Notes under the pieces: generated by a model | Database searches by the model: none | The model's input: only the letters and a program-made list of their open reading frames with translations | Told to the model about the DNA's origin: nothing | Made by a program: the position numbers and the translations under genes | Shown here: piece by piece, positions 6,344 through 7,491 of the stretch | How positions within the stretch are numbered: position 1 is the stretch's first letter | Layout of the letters: each line of letters begins with the position of its first letter | NCBI GenBank assembly: GCA_900553965.1 | Contig: USFX01000136.1 | Location: 1 to 7,491, forward strand | Reading direction: 5' to 3' | From: an uncultured Prevotella sp. | Lineage (GTDB): Bacteria; Bacteroidota; Bacteroidia; Bacteroidales; Bacteroidaceae | Length of the DNA: 7,491 nucleotides

Positions 6344-7491
6344 TTATTTAATCACGACGTTCACCATTCTCTTCGGCACGATGATGACCTTGACCACCTG
6401 CTTGCCTTCGAGATATTTCTTCGAACGTTCGTCGGCCAGCACCGTCTCTTCAACGGTCTTGTTGTCGGCGTCGGCGGCAAACTGCATCTCGAAGCGGCGC
6501 TTGCCGTTGAACGACACGCCGAGCTGTACCGAGCTTTCCACGAGATACTTCTCTTCATGCTTCGGCCACTGGGCGTCACATACGCTGCCTTCTCCTCCGA
6601 GAGCCTCCCAGAGTTCTTCGGCGATGTGGGGGGCGAACGGCGCGATGAGGACGGCGAGCGTGCGGAGCAGACTGCGGTCGGTGCACTTCAGCTGTGACAG
6701 TTCGTTTACGCAAATCATGAACGCCGATATGCTCGTGTTGTAGCTGAAGTTCTCGATGTCCTGCGTCACTTTCTTTATCAGCTTGTGGACGGACTTGAGC
6801 TGTTCGGGTGTGGCCGTGCCGTCATTGGCGACAACGGTTTCGGCGCCCTTGGGATAGAACAGTCCCCAGAACTTCTTCAGGAAGCGGTGGCAGCCGTCGA
6901 TGCCGTTGGTGTCCCAAGGCTTGCTCTGCTCCACCGGACCGAGGAACATTTCGTACATACGCAGCGTGTCGGCACCGTAGCGCTCGACAATCATGTCGGG
7001 ATTGACCACGTTGTACATCGACTTCGACATCTTCTCGACGGCCCATCCGCAGACGTACTTGCCGTCTTCGAGGATGAACTCGGCGTTGTTGTACTCCGGA
7101 CGCCATGCCTTGAAGGCCTCCACGTCGAGCACGTCGCCGCTGACGATGTTGACGTCGACGTGTATCGGGGTCGTGTCGTACTGGTCTTTCAGGCCGAGAG
7201 AGACAAACGTATTGGTATCCTTTATTCTATAGACGAAGTTGCTCCGGCCCTGTATCATTCCCTGGTTGACCAGTTTTCCGAACGGTTCCTCCTTGCAGGA
7301 GTAGCCGTAGTCGAAGAGGAACTTGTTCCAAAAGCGGGAGTAGATGAGGTGACCCGTGGCGTGCTCCGTGCCGCCGACGTAGAGGTCGACGTTCTGCCAG
7401 TATTCATCCACCTGCTTGTCGACGAGCGCTGTGTGGTTGCGCGGGTCCATGTAGCGCAGATAATATGCGGAAGAGCCGGCGAATCCCGGCA
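6344..7491 (-). CDS. leuS: Leucyl-tRNA synthetase, C-terminal part (5' end outside window)
   Basis: The last 381 residues of LeuRS, the class I enzyme that charges tRNA-Leu with leucine in the cytosol. The frame is open to the right edge: before the first in-window ATG (7450) it reads PGFAGSSAYYLRY, a conserved LeuRS stretch, so that ATG is not the start. Then come DLYVGGTEHATGHLIYSRFW, LVNQGMIQGRS, and the KMSKS catalytic loop (encoded at 7019-7033) in VEKMSKSMYNVVNPD, followed by YGADTLRMYEMFLGP and the family-typical SKPWDTNGIDG. The anticodon-binding helical domain and the short C-terminal domain (ending KVIIVPKRMVNVVIK) are complete. The HIGH motif and editing domain lie outside the window. 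There is no sign of damage. It is probably the first or an early gene of the minus-strand run; its promoter is not visible. Confidence 0.97.
   Translation of the reverse strand, partial: PGFAGSSAYYLRYMDPRNHTALVDKQVDEYWQNVDLYVGGTEHATGHLIYSRFWNKFLFDYGYSCKEEPFGKLVNQGMIQGRSNFVYRIKDTNTFVSLGLKDQYDTTPIHVDVNIVSGDVLDVEAFKAWRPEYNNAEFILEDGKYVCGWAVEKMSKSMYNVVNPDMIVERYGADTLRMYEMFLGPVEQSKPWDTNGIDGCHRFLKKFWGLFYPKGAETVVANDGTATPEQLKSVHKLIKKVTQDIENFSYNTSISAFMICVNELSQLKCTDRSLLRTLAVLIAPFAPHIAEELWEALGGEGSVCDAQWPKHEEKYLVESSVQLGVSFNGKRRFEMQFAADADNKTVEETVLADERSKKYLEGKQVVKVIIVPKRMVNVVIK

Overview
The window most likely comes from a Bacteroidales bacterium, probably Prevotella or a close relative. The main evidence is a recognisable PorZ, a protein of the Bacteroidota-specific type IX secretion system (T9SS). 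In addition, no start codon is preceded by a well-placed Shine-Dalgarno site, and A-rich leaders take its place, which is usual for Bacteroidota. The genus is an inference from protein style; no rRNA is present.

Layout. Bases 1-50 hold an inverted and tandem octamer repeat. One plus-strand gene follows (83-1300), a multi-pass GT-C type glycosyltransferase. Everything after it is on the minus strand. Reading in the direction of transcription, right to left, the order is: the 3' part of leuS (6344-7491, running off the right edge), a 79-bp spacer with a strong stem-loop, a SAM-dependent methyltransferase (5311-6264), rdgB (4677-5309, starting 1 bp after the methyltransferase stop), a 49-bp spacer with a 22-bp tandem duplication, porZ (2474-4627), a 71-bp spacer, and an acyltransferase-3 family membrane protein (2402 down to 1419, with its natural last helix continuing to 1339 in another frame). 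The glycosyltransferase and the acyltransferase converge with about 38 bp between the glycosyltransferase stop and the restored acyltransferase stop.

How the genes may work together. leuS (translation) and rdgB (nucleotide-pool cleaning) are housekeeping genes. PorZ sits on the cell surface and, in Porphyromonas gingivalis, passes anionic lipopolysaccharide to the PorU sortase. Its neighbours here include three enzymes of types that often build or decorate surface glycans: a GT-C glycosyltransferase, an O-acyltransferase and a methyltransferase. A link to the glycan used by the T9SS is a reasonable but unproven inference.

The clearest anomalies are a one-base frameshift that separates the acyltransferase from its last transmembrane helix, and a 5 x 21-bp in-frame tandem repeat in the same gene. 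No tRNA, rRNA, CRISPR array, insertion sequence or clearly new multigene system was found. There is no stretch of 300 bases without a gene.
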